From: Acidimicrobiia bacterium | GTDB lineage: Bacteria > Actinomycetota > Acidimicrobiia > Acidimicrobiales > Poriferisodalaceae | Direction of reading: 5' to 3' | DNA: 6,699 nucleotides | Assembly (NCBI GenBank): GCA_026983855.1 | Contig: JALSTE010000791.1 | Coordinates: 1 to 6,699 of the forward strand | Part shown: in pieces, positions 6,582 through 6,699 of the stretch | How the letters are laid out: the number at the start of each line of letters is the position of its first letter | Position numbering within the stretch: position 1 is the first letter of the stretch | Notes under the pieces: generated by a model | The model's input: the letters and a program-made list of their open reading frames with translations, nothing else | What the model was told of the DNA's origin: nothing | The model's database searches: none | Program-made: the position numbers and the translations under genes

Positions 6582-6691
6582 GAACTCAGACCGGCTGCAC
6601 GAATCCCTGCTCTGAGAACTCAGACCGGCTGCACGAATCCCTGCTCTGAGAACTCAGACCGGCTGCGCGAATCCCTGCTCTGAGAACTCAG
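6559..6691. repeat. 34-bp tandem repeat, 3.9 copies, overlapping the ligase stop codon
   Basis: Four head-to-tail copies lie at 6559-6592, 6593-6626, 6627-6660 and 6661-6691 (the last is cut after 31 bases). Copies differ at one base only: copies 1 and 4 read CTGCGCGAA, copies 2 and 3 read CTGCACGAA. Copy 1 encodes the conserved ligase C-terminus (LRESLL and TGA), so the array most simply grew from the gene's 3' end. The unit length leaves remainder 1 on division by 3, so copies 2 and 3 are out of the gene's frame and copy 4 returns to it. The window ends eight bases after the array. Copy number in the real genome could differ if this is an assembly edge. Confidence 0.95.
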
Positions 6692-6692
6692 G
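6577..6692. repeat. Repeated dyad TCTGAG-AA-CTCAGA, one per tandem unit
   Basis: Each 34-bp unit contains the perfect inverted repeat TCTGAGAACTCAGA, at 6577-6590, 6611-6624 and 6645-6658. The copy at 6679-6692 ends in G, leaving a 5-bp arm. The first contains the ligase stop codon (6579-6581). With only two bases between the arms the RNA hairpin would lose its inner pairs, and no U-run follows. A weak terminator, an RNA-processing site or a protein-binding dyad are all possible; a side effect of the tandem amplification is equally possible. Confidence 0.75.
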
Positions 6693-6699
6693 GTTGTCG

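Noticed and set aside
6559..6691. CRISPR array
   Set aside because: The 34-bp units are contiguous with no spacers and start inside a coding gene, and no cas gene is visible.

Overview
This window is G+C-rich (by eye about two thirds or more, not computed), with GTG as well as ATG starts, purine-rich Shine-Dalgarno sites and tightly packed long genes. This suggests a high-GC actinomycete. The gene families and codon style would suit an environmental Acidimicrobiia-type lineage, but that placement is a guess. I see no rRNA, tRNA, insertion sequence, phage gene or CRISPR array.

Layout. (1) Positions 1-381, plus strand: the 3' end of a membrane protein resembling the O-antigen ligase/polymerase family; its N-terminal part lies outside the window. 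(2) Positions 489-2075, minus strand and convergent with it: a complete Wzc/CpsD-type polysaccharide co-polymerase fused to a bacterial tyrosine kinase, ending in a cluster of five tyrosines. These two form the edge of a surface-polysaccharide locus. (3) Positions 2242-3852, minus strand: an ACSF2/FadD-type acyl-CoA synthetase. (4) A 246-bp divergent intergenic region (3853-4098) with several short perfect dyads. (5) Positions 4099-4893, plus strand: a crotonase-fold enzyme of the MenB/BadI clade. (6) Positions 4968-6581, plus strand: a second AMP-forming acyl-CoA ligase that resembles the cyclohexanecarboxylate-CoA ligase (AliA) family. (7) Positions 6559-6691: four tandem copies of a 34-bp unit. 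The first copy contains the last codons and stop of gene 6, and each copy carries a hairpin-like dyad over the TGA.

How the genes may work together. Genes 5 and 6 probably form a two-gene operon. A ligase activates a carboxylic acid, possibly alicyclic, to its CoA thioester. A BadI-like hydrolase would later open a beta-keto cyclic acyl-CoA. The divergent synthetase at 2242-3852 may activate a related or product acid and may share control through the 3853-4098 region. The polysaccharide genes look functionally separate.

The most unusual items are the stop-codon-spanning tandem repeat after gene 6 and the BadI/MenB-type enzyme paired with an AliA-type ligase. Nothing here clearly amounts to a wholly new biological system.
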